From positions 2,908,001 through 2,972,000 of the forward strand of contig NZ_CP109811.1 in the NCBI RefSeq assembly GCF_014856545.2: a stretch of DNA of 64,000 bases, written 5' to 3'. The notes below the pieces were generated by a model, which ran no database searches, was not told the origin of the DNA, and was given only the letters and a program-made list of their open reading frames with translations. Below, in pieces: positions 1 through 7,362 of the stretch. How positions within the stretch are numbered: position 1 is the first letter of the stretch; the number at the start of each line of letters is the position of its first letter. The position numbers were made by a program, and so were the translations under genes. This DNA comes from Mesobacillus jeotgali. Its GTDB lineage: Bacteria; Bacillota; Bacilli; Bacillales; Cytobacillaceae.

Positions 1-510
1 GAACCGCTTTTACAGATTCCTTTTATTACTGAGCTTTTCAAGGAGTGCAAAAAACTAGGAGTGCATACCACTATCGATTCTTCTGGAGGATGTTATTCAA
101 CTGCTCCCCTTTTTCAGCAGCAGCTGGAAGAGCTCTTAAATTACACTGATCTAATTCTATTAGATTTAAAGCATATCAATAGGAAAAAACATATTAAACT
201 GACAGGAATGGCCAATGATCACATCTTGGATTTCGCCCGTTTTTTATCAGACCATCAAGTTCCAATTTGGGTACGCCATGTACTGGTCCCTGGAGTCACA
301 AATGAAATTGAGGACCTAACCAAATTAGGCGAGTTTATTGGCACTCTGGAAAATGTAAAAAAGCTTGAGGTATTGCCGTATCATAAGCTTGGCGTTTATA
401 AATGGGAAGCACTAGGGCTAGAGTATCCACTTAAAGATGTCGAACCTCCATCCGACGAAGAAGTGGAAAATGCCTATAATCTATTAACTGCCCATATAAC
501 AGTGAATTAA
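1..510 (+). CDS. pflA: Pyruvate formate-lyase activating enzyme, C-terminal part (cut by window start)
   Basis: The reading frame is open from base 1, so the gene begins upstream of the window; the GTG at 61 is an internal valine codon, not a start. The visible 169 codons begin with EPLLQIPFITELF, continue with GVHTTIDSSG, and contain a DLILLDLKH segment and an IWVRHVLVPGVT segment, as expected for the second half of the radical-SAM activase. The radical-SAM CxxxCxxC motif would lie in the missing N-terminal part. The family installs the glycyl radical on pyruvate formate-lyase; pflB is probably just upstream (inference). A strong terminator follows the stop codon directly. Confidence 0.92.
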   Translation, partial: EPLLQIPFITELFKECKKLGVHTTIDSSGGCYSTAPLFQQQLEELLNYTDLILLDLKHINRKKHIKLTGMANDHILDFARFLSDHQVPIWVRHVLVPGVTNEIEDLTKLGEFIGTLENVKKLEVLPYHKLGVYKWEALGLEYPLKDVEPPSDEEVENAYNLLTAHITVN

Positions 511-538
511 CAGCAGGATTCCTACCTGCTGTTTTTTT
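511..538 (+). terminator. Intrinsic terminator of pflA
   Basis: Perfect 7-bp stem CAGCAGG/CCTGCTG with a 7-nt loop, followed by seven T residues, starting right at the pflA stop codon. Confidence 0.9.
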
Positions 539-600
539 CTGCATACTATTTTGATATTTTTTTAGTATCATAGTGGTAATAGTGTTTGTGGAGGTTCTTT

Positions 601-1335
601 ATGTATCAACTGTTTACAGAGATCAGCAATTTTTTGAGCGGACCATTTTTCACCCTTGTGAACCAGACTGAACAAATCCCCTTATTGGCCAGCTTCCTCT
701 TAGGACTTGTCGGGGCTCTTGCTCCATGCCAGCTGACAGGAAATCTCGGCGCCATCACCTATTATGGCAACAGGAGTCTGCAGGCAAAAAGCCAGTGGAT
801 TGAAATTGCCTTTTTCATACTGGGGAAAATATTAGTCTTTACATTGCTGGGCCTTGCAGTCTGGCTGGTCGGACAAAGCTTCCAGCAAATCTTGCCGGGC
901 TTCTTTTCCTGGTTCCGTAAACTGATGGGCCCCCTATTCATCCTGATCGGTCTGTCACTTATCGGGCTCTTCGCATTTAATTGGATCAATCGTTTCACGT
1001 CAGTTTTACCACAATGGACTGGCAGCGGAAAAACAGGATCTTTTTTAATGGGGGTAAGCTTTTCAATCGCATTCTGTCCATCGATGTTTTCTCTGTACTT
1101 CTTCACACTTATGCCGATTGTGCTGAATACGTCGTACGGAGCAGTCCTTCCGTCTATTTTTGCCATTGGAACTTCCATCCCGCTGATTATCTTTGCGGTT
1201 GTCATTTCATACATTGGGCTGAATGGGGCATTGTTGAAAAAAGGTCGCAAGTTGGGGTCAGTTGTACAGAAAATGGCAGGAGCCATTTTAATTATCGTTG
1301 GAATTTTTGATACTGTCACATACTGGGGGTTGTAA
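601..1335 (+). CDS. CcdA/DsbD-like polytopic membrane protein (sulfite exporter TauE/SafE-type annotation)
   Basis: This 244-residue protein is hydrophobic throughout, with about six membrane segments. It carries an APC motif near residue 42 (LAPCQLTG) and a matching CPS motif in the second half (FCPSMFSL), the paired cysteine-proline signature of CcdA/DsbD-type transmembrane thiol carriers. A role in moving reducing equivalents, or in metal or cytochrome maturation, is plausible, but the substrate cannot be read from the sequence. The ATG at 601 is preceded by GGAGG six bases upstream; the in-frame TTG at 586 lies upstream of that site and is unlikely. The gene stands alone between a terminator and a repeat array. 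Confidence 0.75.
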   Translation: MYQLFTEISNFLSGPFFTLVNQTEQIPLLASFLLGLVGALAPCQLTGNLGAITYYGNRSLQAKSQWIEIAFFILGKILVFTLLGLAVWLVGQSFQQILPGFFSWFRKLMGPLFILIGLSLIGLFAFNWINRFTSVLPQWTGSGKTGSFLMGVSFSIAFCPSMFSLYFFTLMPIVLNTSYGAVLPSIFAIGTSIPLIIFAVVISYIGLNGALLKKGRKLGSVVQKMAGAILIIVGIFDTVTYWGL

Positions 1336-1373
1336 ATTAATTTATAGTAAAGCTGTTTAAATTTAACGGGGAT

Positions 1374-1622
1374 TTCTTGACAGCTTTGACCCCTTATCCT
1401 AAAAGTCTGTCACAATAACAAGCTTTTCTTGACAGCTTTACCGCCTTATCCTAAAAAGCTGTCACAATAGCGGGGGTTTCTTGACAGCTTTGCCCCCTCA
1501 TCCTGAAAAACTGTCACAATAACAAGCTTTTCTTGACAGCTTTGCCTCCTCATCCCGAAAAGCTGTCACAATTACCAGCTTTTCTTGACAGCTTTGCCTA
1601 CTTATCCCGAAAAGCTGTCAAG
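1374..1622. repeat. 52-bp tandem repeat array A (five units)
   Basis: Five units start at 1374, 1426, 1478, 1530 and 1582, spaced exactly 52 bp. Each begins TTCTTGACAGCTTTG and contains AAAAGCTGTCACAATAAC, so every unit holds an inverted repeat (TGACAGCTTT against AAAGCTGTCA) with about 14 bases between the arms. The inner bases and the link between units vary. The array fills a gap between two convergent genes. The same unit type recurs at 44436-44712, and a related type at 18315-19043. Confidence 0.95.
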
Positions 1623-1757
1623 ATACATGCAAATTCCTGATATTTACAAAGTTGTTCGGTAGCTGGGTTGCTTCCGCATCTAAGCACTAAGCTAGCAACC
1701 TATTTAGTGCAATAACAATAACTTTGTCATAACCAAACAACATGCTTTAAACCAAAT

Positions 1758-1783
1758 AGCCATGAACCTCGAAGTCCATGACT
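1758..1783 (-). terminator. Likely terminator of the zinc-ribbon-like gene
   Basis: On the minus strand, a 10-bp stem with two G-U pairs (AGTCATGGAC/GTTCATGGCT) closes a six-base loop and is followed by a weak T-rich stretch (ATTTGGTTT). The rest of 1623-1757 shows nothing beyond a short imperfect inverted repeat. Confidence 0.55.
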
Positions 1784-1790
1784 ATTCGAC

Positions 1791-2111
1791 TTATGCTATA
1801 TTCATATTTTCCTTGTATCCCGGCTCACAGTTGATGCAAACTGCTTGGTCGTAATCATCAGTGTTTACGTCCTCTGGGTTATACTCGATCCCACAAAGTG
1901 AACATTCTACCATTTCTTCATCATCATATTTCACCACTTCTGGGATAGGGTCATTGACCTTGAGCTCTCCTGCCCAAACGCCGCTTACCGTAGACATTTC
2001 ATTTTCAATGTATTCCTTCGCTGCTTCTTCTGTTTCCCATACACCATGGTCCCACAGCATTTCGTCAGCGTCACCAGAATTAATCATTAATCCGTAAACT
2101 ACTCTTTTCAA
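1791..2111 (-). CDS. Small acidic protein with a C-terminal zinc-ribbon-like cysteine set
   Basis: This 106-residue protein is strongly acidic. Its last third has two CxxC pairs (CSLCG and CINCE) about 22 residues apart, a spacing that could hold one zinc ion. I do not recognise the family. The TTG start at 2111 is preferred because GGGGTGG lies at a proper distance; the GTG at 2120 sits inside that ribosome binding site. It is transcribed towards array A and ends at a weak hairpin. Confidence 0.6.
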   Translation of the reverse strand: MKRVVYGLMINSGDADEMLWDHGVWETEEAAKEYIENEMSTVSGVWAGELKVNDPIPEVVKYDDEEMVECSLCGIEYNPEDVNTDDYDQAVCINCEPGYKENMNIA

Positions 2112-2293
2112 GATTTCCACCCCTTTTCGGATTGGGAAGTTTGTTTTATATACATAGCCTCTATTCTATTTTTTGAAACCCCCACTATTTGGGAATTGAA
2201 ACTTTTTCAGTTTAATTCCGTATATATTAAAGTGAGTTGCTCGGAGTCGGTTTTTCAAATATAATTGAGCAATGCTCGAAAAGAGGTGATCGC

Positions 2294-2581
2294 ATGCTTT
2301 TGGAAATTTATGCTCAGTCCGTTGATGCAACGGCCGTTTATCCTGTTTATTTAACTCTGCTCATCAGCATGTCGATGTCCGTCTTTTGGATTTTGCGTGA
2401 CGCCTCTATTATCCGTTCATGTTTATCGAGACTCAGGCTAAAGCCATCCACTTCTGAAACAGCTTTTAAAAATAAAGCTGAGCTTGGAATGAGGTTTCAC
2501 CTTCAACTCCTTAAACGAATAAAAATAAAAATCGATCCTGGTGATGAAGACAGCCATTTTTCTCCTTTAGTTAAGTACTAA
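2294..2581 (+). CDS. MifM-like regulatory nascent chain upstream of yidC2
   Basis: The 95-codon frame starts at an ATG behind a strong AAGAGGTGAT site. It has one hydrophobic segment near residues 15-33 (AVYPVYLTLLISMSMSVFWI), a basic middle, and a C-terminus with a basic-hydrophobic run (LLKRIKIKI) followed by an acidic stretch (DPGDEDS). B. subtilis MifM is also 95 residues long, has the same order of parts, and stalls its own ribosome to switch on yidC2. Here codons 88-91 pair perfectly with the yidC2 ribosome binding site and start codon. The arrest motif itself is not identical to the one I remember, so homology is inferred from architecture and position. Confidence 0.75.
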   Translation: MLLEIYAQSVDATAVYPVYLTLLISMSMSVFWILRDASIIRSCLSRLRLKPSTSETAFKNKAELGMRFHLQLLKRIKIKIDPGDEDSHFSPLVKY

Positions 2582-2607
2582 GCTATATTTTTAGGAGGAG
2601 AAAAATG
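2555..2607 (+). promoter_or_regulatory. RNA hairpin masking the yidC2 start
   Basis: Bases 2555-2566 (CATTTTTCTCCT) are an exact reverse complement of 2596-2607 (AGGAGAAAAATG), which holds part of the AGGAGGAG site and the ATG of yidC2. The first arm lies in the last codons of the MifM-like frame. A ribosome stalled there would open the stem and expose the yidC2 start. Confidence 0.8.
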
Positions 2608-3375
2608 AAGAAGCTTTTCACCATGATGTTTGTTCTATTTATACCAGCACTATTAACAGGATGCCAGGCGTTGACAAGTGAAGGATCCCTGTTCCAGACA
2701 ACTTTCATCAACCCATTCACCTGGCTCATCAAGCTGTTCGCCGGCATTACCGGCGATAGCTACGGTCTGGCGATTATTTTGATCACATTGCTCATCAGGC
2801 TGGTGTTAATGCCGTTAATGTTTAAACAATATAAAAATCAGCAGAACATGAAAGAGAAGATGGAAGTCCTCAAGCCTGAAATGGATGAGATTCAGAAGCA
2901 GCTGAAAGGAACTAAGGATCCAGCTGAGCAAAGGAAATTGCAGCAGGAAATGATGGGGCTCTATCAGAAGCATGGGGTAAATCCCCTGTCTGTTGGATGC
3001 CTGCCGATGCTGGTACAAATGCCGATCTTAATGGGCCTTTATTATGCGATTAGCAGCTCGGCCGACATTGCCAGCCACTCCTTCCTCTGGTTCAATCTGG
3101 GCCATCCAGATTTATGGATTACGGCAGCTGCAGGAGTGATCTATTACCTGCAGTTTAAGGTTTCAATGTCTAACGTGACGGAGGAACAGAAAAAGCAAAA
3201 GAAGCTGATGGGACTGCTGTCACCAGTTATGATCGTCATGTTTTCATTGAATGCTCCATCCGCCCTCCCCCTATACTGGACAGTTGGCGGGATGTTCTTG
3301 ATTGTACAGACATTACTGGCTAGAAGAGTCTATGCACAAAAAGAAGTTCCAATTAAAGTTGAAAATCAAGTTTAA
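2605..3375 (+). CDS. yidC2: Membrane protein insertase YidC/OxaA, second paralogue type
   Basis: This 256-residue protein inserts membrane proteins alone or with SecYEG. It starts with a lipoprotein signal peptide (lipobox LLTGC, Cys near residue 20), then shows the YidC core: a first membrane helix after FTWLIKLFAGI, a conserved Arg in LLIRLVLMPLMFKQ, a charged cytoplasmic hairpin rich in K and E near residues 75-115, and further helices including PMLVQMPILMGLYYAI. The gene follows a MifM-like frame by 23 bases, the arrangement used in B. subtilis to induce YidC2 when insertion capacity falls. A strong terminator follows. Confidence 0.93.
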   Translation: MKKLFTMMFVLFIPALLTGCQALTSEGSLFQTTFINPFTWLIKLFAGITGDSYGLAIILITLLIRLVLMPLMFKQYKNQQNMKEKMEVLKPEMDEIQKQLKGTKDPAEQRKLQQEMMGLYQKHGVNPLSVGCLPMLVQMPILMGLYYAISSSADIASHSFLWFNLGHPDLWITAAAGVIYYLQFKVSMSNVTEEQKKQKKLMGLLSPVMIVMFSLNAPSALPLYWTVGGMFLIVQTLLARRVYAQKEVPIKVENQV

Positions 3376-3402
3376 CCTGGGAATATGCTTCCCAGGTTTT
3401 TT
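3374..3402 (+). terminator. Terminator of yidC2
   Basis: A 10-bp perfect stem (AACCTGGGAA/TTCCCAGGTT), five-base loop, then TTTTTT. It overlaps the stop codon. Confidence 0.92.
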
Positions 3403-3418
3403 CATTGGAATATTATGG

Positions 3419-3448
3419 TTGACACTAAACTTCTCATCAAGTTATACT
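3419..3448 (+). promoter_or_regulatory. Sigma-A promoter of the ABC-F leader
   Basis: Consensus -35 TTGACA at 3419-3424 and TATACT at 3443-3448, separated by 18 bases (17 if TTATAC is used). It predicts a leader of about 310 nt before the ABC-F start codon. Confidence 0.75.
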
Positions 3449-3469
3449 GTGAATTAATGATATTTGAAG

Positions 3470-3578
3470 GGAATGGTAAAGAGCCGATGAAATACTAATC
3501 TTATTTTCTGCCCGATTTTTCTAATATGAAAAAACGTGTTGCCCGAAAATAGGATTAGTCTGCTCTTTTAGCCATTCC
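3470..3578 (+). promoter_or_regulatory. Long hairpin in the ABC-F leader
   Basis: The flanks pair as GGAATGG with CCATTCC, then TAAAGAGC with GCTCTTTTA (one bulge), and further in ACTAATC with GATTAGT and ATTTTC with GAAAAT. The apex holds a smaller hairpin (TTTTTC/GAAAAA). It lies between the promoter and the attenuator. Confidence 0.6.
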
Positions 3579-3609
3579 AAGCCGATTTATAGCCTTTCAA
3601 CCAAAGCAT

Positions 3610-3708
3610 ATGCCCATACGGCGCTATAATGCTTGTTTTGTGGCGTTTGAATCTATTGTGAGTGCCGTTTGCAGAACCTTCCGGGTAACACCTGGGAGGT
3701 TTTTTTGA
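3610..3708 (+). CDS. Possible 32-codon leader peptide of the ABC-F gene
   Basis: An ATG frame of 32 codons beginning MPIRRYNACFVAF and ending VTPGRFF runs straight across the attenuator stem and stops just behind its T-run. Translation through it would break the terminator. It has only a very weak ribosome binding site (AAAG), so it may be fortuitous. Confidence 0.3.
   Translation: MPIRRYNACFVAFESIVSAVCRTFRVTPGRFF
3675..3706 (+). terminator. Attenuator-type terminator in the ABC-F leader
   Basis: An 11-bp stem with two G-U pairs (AACCTTCCGGG/CCTGGGAGGTT), loop TAACA, followed by a T7 run, ending about 58 bases before the ABC-F start. A terminator between a promoter and its own gene points to control by readthrough. 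Confidence 0.8.
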
Positions 3709-3763
3709 TGGACAAAATACTCACCTTCATTCAATAGTTACAAAACGAAAGGTGGAAATTTTT

Positions 3764-5491
3764 ATGACAATCATGAAGATAAGAGGTATTCAGAAGAGCT
3801 TTAAAGAAAAACAAATATTACAAAATGCGGAAATTGATATAAAACAAGACAGCCGTATTGGACTGGTCGGCGATAACGGCGCCGGTAAGACTACATTGGC
3901 GAATATCATATCAGGAAGTCTCTTACCTGATAAAGGGTTCATTGATACTTTTAACAAAACCTTGAACATCGGTTATCTAAAACAATCAACGGAATACTCC
4001 ATTGATGAACTGAAGGATATTGACTCTCTGACGGGTAGCGATCTATTTCAGATTTCAAGTCAGTTAGGGCTTAACAAGGATATTGATTGGGCTGATCCGG
4101 ATTGGAGTAAGTTAAGCGGCGGCGAAAAGTTGAAAATTTCACTTGCAAGTGTATGGGCAAGCAGGCCGGATCTTCTCATACTCGATGAGCCCACAAACCA
4201 CTTGGATTTGCAGGGTGTAGAGTGGCTGATTGACGAATTGAAGACTTTTACAGGCGCTGTGATCATTATTTCCCATGATCGATATTTCCTCGACCGGACC
4301 GTGAAAGAAATTATCGAAATCGAGGATGGCTCAACAAAGTTATTCAAAGGTAACTACACCTCATATCGCAAGGAAAAAGAAAGACTGTATGAAATTCAGC
4401 TTCATCATTACGAAATACAACAAAAACATAAACAACAAATTGAACAGCAAATGGCTAATCTTAAAAACTGGTCGGAAAAAGCCCATCGTGATTCGACGAA
4501 ACAAGGTTCTGCCTCTGAAAGAAGACAAATTGGATTCAAGGAATACCATCGTATGAAGGCAAAGAAGATGGATAATCAAATAAAGTCGAAGATGAAACGA
4601 CTGAATCAGGAGCTTGAAAAGAATGAGGTTAAAGCGCCAAAGGAGGAAGCTAAGGTCCGTTTCGATTTTCAGGATAGCCGGAAGAAAGGAAAACGGATTA
4701 TAGAAGCCAGCGATCTTTCAAAATGCTTTGGCAGCCGATTTTTATTTGTTAAGAGCCATTTTTATATGAATCACGGAGACAGAATGGCCCTGTTGGGTAA
4801 AAACGGCAGCGGAAAAACAACCCTTGTCAAGATTCTGCTTGGCGAAGAAACAGCTTCATCTGGTGAAGTTTGGGTCAGCGAAACAACAAAGATCGGTTAT
4901 CTCAGCCAGGATGTATCAGACCTCCCTCTCCATCAAACAGCACTGGAATATACAGGACTTACAGACAGAGAATCTATCGGCAGAGCGAGGACGATTTTTG
5001 CCAATATTGGACTCCCTGAAGAAAAGCTTACGGTCCCAATTAACAACCTGAGTCTTGGTGAGAGGACGAGGATTAAACTCGTGATGATGCTCTTGGGTGA
5101 ACTCGATTTATTGATTCTAGACGAACCTACCAATCATCTCGACTTGGCCAGCAGGGAAAGTCTCGAAAAAACTTTATTGAATTTCCAGGGCTCGCTACTG
5201 GTGGTATCTCATGATGTTTATTTTCAAGAGAAAATCAGTGATAAATTATTACTGATTGATGATGGAAAAATTAGCAGGAAAGAATTTGGCATGAAGGAAT
5301 ATAACACCCGGAAACCCTCACCTGATCCAAGCTGTAAGGAAAGAGCCGAGCTATTGATGGTTCTCCAAAATGAAATCAACGCCATTATCGGCAGGCTGTC
5401 TTTCATGACAAGGGATGAACCTGGTTATGAGCAGCTCGACAAGGACCTTTCTGGGCTATTGAGAAAGAAAAGAGAGTTAGAAAACCTATGA
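3764..5491 (+). CDS. ABC-F ATPase, ribosomal-protection type
   Basis: This 575-residue soluble protein has two ABC domains and no membrane segments. Domain 1: Walker A GDNGAGKTT near residue 36, signature LSGGEK, Walker B LLILDEPTNHLDL. A long basic linker rich in K, Q and R follows (about residues 200-300), as in ABC-F proteins that reach the peptidyl-transferase centre. Domain 2: Walker A GKNGSGKTT, signature LSLGE, and a second LLILDEPTNHLDL. ABC-F proteins of this build displace ribosome-bound antibiotics or act on stalled ribosomes; the drug class cannot be read off. The ATG at 3764 follows AAAGGTGG. The attenuated leader fits drug-inducible control. Confidence 0.85.
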   Translation: MTIMKIRGIQKSFKEKQILQNAEIDIKQDSRIGLVGDNGAGKTTLANIISGSLLPDKGFIDTFNKTLNIGYLKQSTEYSIDELKDIDSLTGSDLFQISSQLGLNKDIDWADPDWSKLSGGEKLKISLASVWASRPDLLILDEPTNHLDLQGVEWLIDELKTFTGAVIIISHDRYFLDRTVKEIIEIEDGSTKLFKGNYTSYRKEKERLYEIQLHHYEIQQKHKQQIEQQMANLKNWSEKAHRDSTKQGSASERRQIGFKEYHRMKAKKMDNQIKSKMKRLNQELEKNEVKAPKEEAKVRFDFQDSRKKGKRIIEASDLSKCFGSRFLFVKSHFYMNHGDRMALLGKNGSGKTTLVKILLGEETASSGEVWVSETTKIGYLSQDVSDLPLHQTALEYTGLTDRESIGRARTIFANIGLPEEKLTVPINNLSLGERTRIKLVMMLLGELDLLILDEPTNHLDLASRESLEKTLLNFQGSLLVVSHDVYFQEKISDKLLLIDDGKISRKEFGMKEYNTRKPSPDPSCKERAELLMVLQNEINAIIGRLSFMTRDEPGYEQLDKDLSGLLRKKRELENL

Positions 5492-5497
5492 TGCATA

Positions 5498-5532
5498 GAA
5501 AAAACACCAGAATTTTCAACTGGTGTTTTTTC
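5498..5532. terminator. Bidirectional terminator between ABC-F gene and crcB
   Basis: A 13-bp perfect stem GAAAAAACACCAG/CTGGTGTTTTTTC with T-runs on both strands, lying between two convergent genes. Confidence 0.92.
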
Positions 5533-5535
5533 CAT

Positions 5536-5886
5536 TTATAATAATCTGCCAATAAACAATCCAGCCGCTGCACTGAGGAGACCGCCGAAATATGTACTTG
5601 CAAGATATACCGCCACGGCTCTCCTTTGTTTGTTGTTAATTAGTTTTACCACGTCAACATTCAGTGTGGAAAAGGTTGTAAATGACCCCATAAAGCCTGT
5701 TGCAGCAAAAAGGTATAGATTCCCCTGAATTCCTTGACCGATAATCCATCCGAGCAAAAAAGATCCAAGAAGGTTAACCGTAAGCGTAGCAACTGGCAAA
5801 ACGGTTTGGGGCACTAACTTTTGGACACCGAATCTTGAGAGGGCGCCGGCCATTCCGCCTAAAGCTACCAATAAGAACCCAATCAT
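5536..5886 (-). CDS. crcB: Fluoride channel subunit CrcB/Fluc (second of a pair)
   Basis: This 116-residue, four-helix membrane protein exports fluoride. It shows the N-terminal GGMAGALSRF motif and the pore motif GSFTTFST near residue 70. It overlaps the upstream crcB by four bases (ATGA) and has GGAGG in the end of that gene. Such pairs usually form heterodimers of opposite topology, each half supplying part of two pores. No fluoride riboswitch is visible near the pair. Confidence 0.92.
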   Translation of the reverse strand: MIGFLLVALGGMAGALSRFGVQKLVPQTVLPVATLTVNLLGSFLLGWIIGQGIQGNLYLFAATGFMGSFTTFSTLNVDVVKLINNKQRRAVAVYLASTYFGGLLSAAAGLFIGRLL

Positions 5887-6272
5887 TTTCCCGCCTCCCC
5901 GTGAGGTCTTCCGCCAAACTTATAGCCTGCACTCGCAAGGAGCAACCCGCCAACAGCACTGAGAAGCACATAGAATATTGCCAGCCCTATACTGCCGTTC
6001 TCTACCATTAACAGGGTTTCCATACTGAAGGTTGAAAAAGTCGTAAATGATCCTGTTAGACCAGTACCAATTGTTGCCGACAGTACAGGATTTAAATTAC
6101 TTCTTGTTATAATTCGGGCCGTGAACCATCCTAAGAACAAGGAGCCTGCTAAATTGGCAATCAATGTGCCCGTGGGAAACCCATTATTTAATAAATTGCT
6201 TGTGCCAAGACTGACTAAGTACCGCAGTAGGCTTCCTAACATACCTCCAAGTCCTACGCCTAGATATACCAA
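5883..6272 (-). CDS. crcB: Fluoride channel subunit CrcB/Fluc (first of a pair)
   Basis: This 129-residue four-helix membrane protein carries GGMLGSLLRY near the N-terminus and GSFTTFSTF near residue 75, the two signatures of Fluc channels. The chosen start is the TTG at 6272, with AAGGAAGG eight bases upstream. It lies 25 bases downstream of the frameshifted acetyltransferase and is probably cotranscribed with it. Its partner overlaps its 3' end, which suggests coupled translation of a two-subunit channel. Confidence 0.92.
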   Translation of the reverse strand: MVYLGVGLGGMLGSLLRYLVSLGTSNLLNNGFPTGTLIANLAGSLFLGWFTARIITRSNLNPVLSATIGTGLTGSFTTFSTFSMETLLMVENGSIGLAIFYVLLSAVGGLLLASAGYKFGGRPHGEAGK

Positions 6273-6297
6273 TGATAAAACCTTCCTTTTTGCACCG

Positions 6298-6884
6298 CTA
6301 TACTCGATTCAACTTATCCTGTAAACCTGTTTTAACCATAGGCCATTCTTCTTTAAGAATGCTAAAGACGACTGTATCTCTTACATAGCCGTCGGCGATT
6401 ATTCGATGTTTCCGCAGCACCCCTTCTCTTTGGGCACCGAGACGGGCGATCGCCGTTTGCGAGCGTACATTCCTGGAATCTGTACAAAATTGCACCCTGT
6501 TTACCCTCATACTTTCAAAAGCATATTGGAGCATGAGCAATTTCGTTTCTGTGTTAACACTGGTTCTCCAGTTTTCAGGATTGTACCAGGTCCAGCCTAT
6601 CTCAAGTGATCGATGTGCTTCTGAAATATCAAGAAATCTTGAACTGCCAACTATTTTACCGGTTTTCTTATCAAGGACGGTAATGGTAATTGCGTTCCTT
6701 TCTCTCTCTCAGCCATCGCTGCTTCAATGACCTTTTCCATCTCGTCTTTATTTCTGACCTTTGAAGATGTAAATTCCCAGATTGACTGGTCTTGCCCAGC
6801 TCCCCACAAACCATCGAGCTGACAGGATTCCATGGGCACCAGTTTTACTGCATTACCTTCCAGAGTGATTTTTTTATCCATCAT
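6298..6884 (-). pseudogene. GNAT acetyltransferase split by a one-base frameshift
   Basis: The N-terminal part (MMDKKITLEGNAVKLVPME...) runs to about 6685 and then leaves frame. In the next frame a continuous product follows (ITVLDKKTGKIVGSS, then IGWTWYNPENWRTSVNTE, then the acetyl-CoA-binding end with SQTAIARLGAQREGVLRKH). One missing base in a CC run near 6684-6686 explains this. Joined, the product is about 195 residues and looks like the RimJ/RimL-type GNAT proteins of Bacillus. It may be a real pseudogene or a sequence error, since both halves look well preserved. Confidence 0.85.
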
Positions 6885-7055
6885 TCCAACTCCTATTTGG
6901 TCATATATTCCTTTATCATACCACCGGCGAATATAGTCTGGGAATGCCCTATTTAAGGAGGCTGCTTTCTCACATGATTGCTGCTAATCAGGCGTAATCG
7001 TGCATACTAGCTAACGTGAAAGAGCCTGGAAAAACAGAATTTTAGTTGGCCACAA

Positions 7056-7351
7056 GAACAAAAAGCGCAAGCGCCTCGTTCAGCCCCAACAAGCGCTGGA
7101 GGGCCGAACATTGAAGTCGTTATTTGACTGCATTGGGCGGACCGAAATCGAAAAGTATAGCCGACTGCCCAGAAACGCAGAAACTGGAGACTCCGACAAA
7201 GAAGCGCTTTTTGCTTCTGCCGGCGGAGTTGAAGTTTCGGAGTTTCTAGGAGGCGTTACTAGACACGCGACTCGAGGGGCTAGGCGCTGGAGCTGGATTA
7301 AGAATACTATTTGTAGTTATCCACAAATAAATAATTTTATAATTTCCTAAG
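7056..7351. repeat. Dispersed intergenic element, longer copy, with a DnaA box
   Basis: It begins GAACAAAAAGCGCAAGCG and ends with GGCTAGGCGCTGGAGCTGG, a DnaA box (TTATCCACA at 7317-7325) and an AT-rich tail ending CCTAAG. The same ends occur at 38271-38429 around a shorter middle. This copy is GC-richer than its surroundings and has internal inverted repeats. No coding sequence is convincing. It accounts for most of the gap 6885-7362; the first 170 bases of that gap show nothing further. Confidence 0.85.
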
Positions 7352-7362
7352 TAATAAATCGA

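Noticed and set aside
61..510. pflA starting at GTG 61
   Set aside because: The frame is open to base 1 with clear family sequence before it, so it is a window-cut gene.
5883..6300. Fluoride riboswitch ahead of crcB
   Set aside because: Only 25 bases separate crcB from the upstream gene and they lack the conserved riboswitch core.
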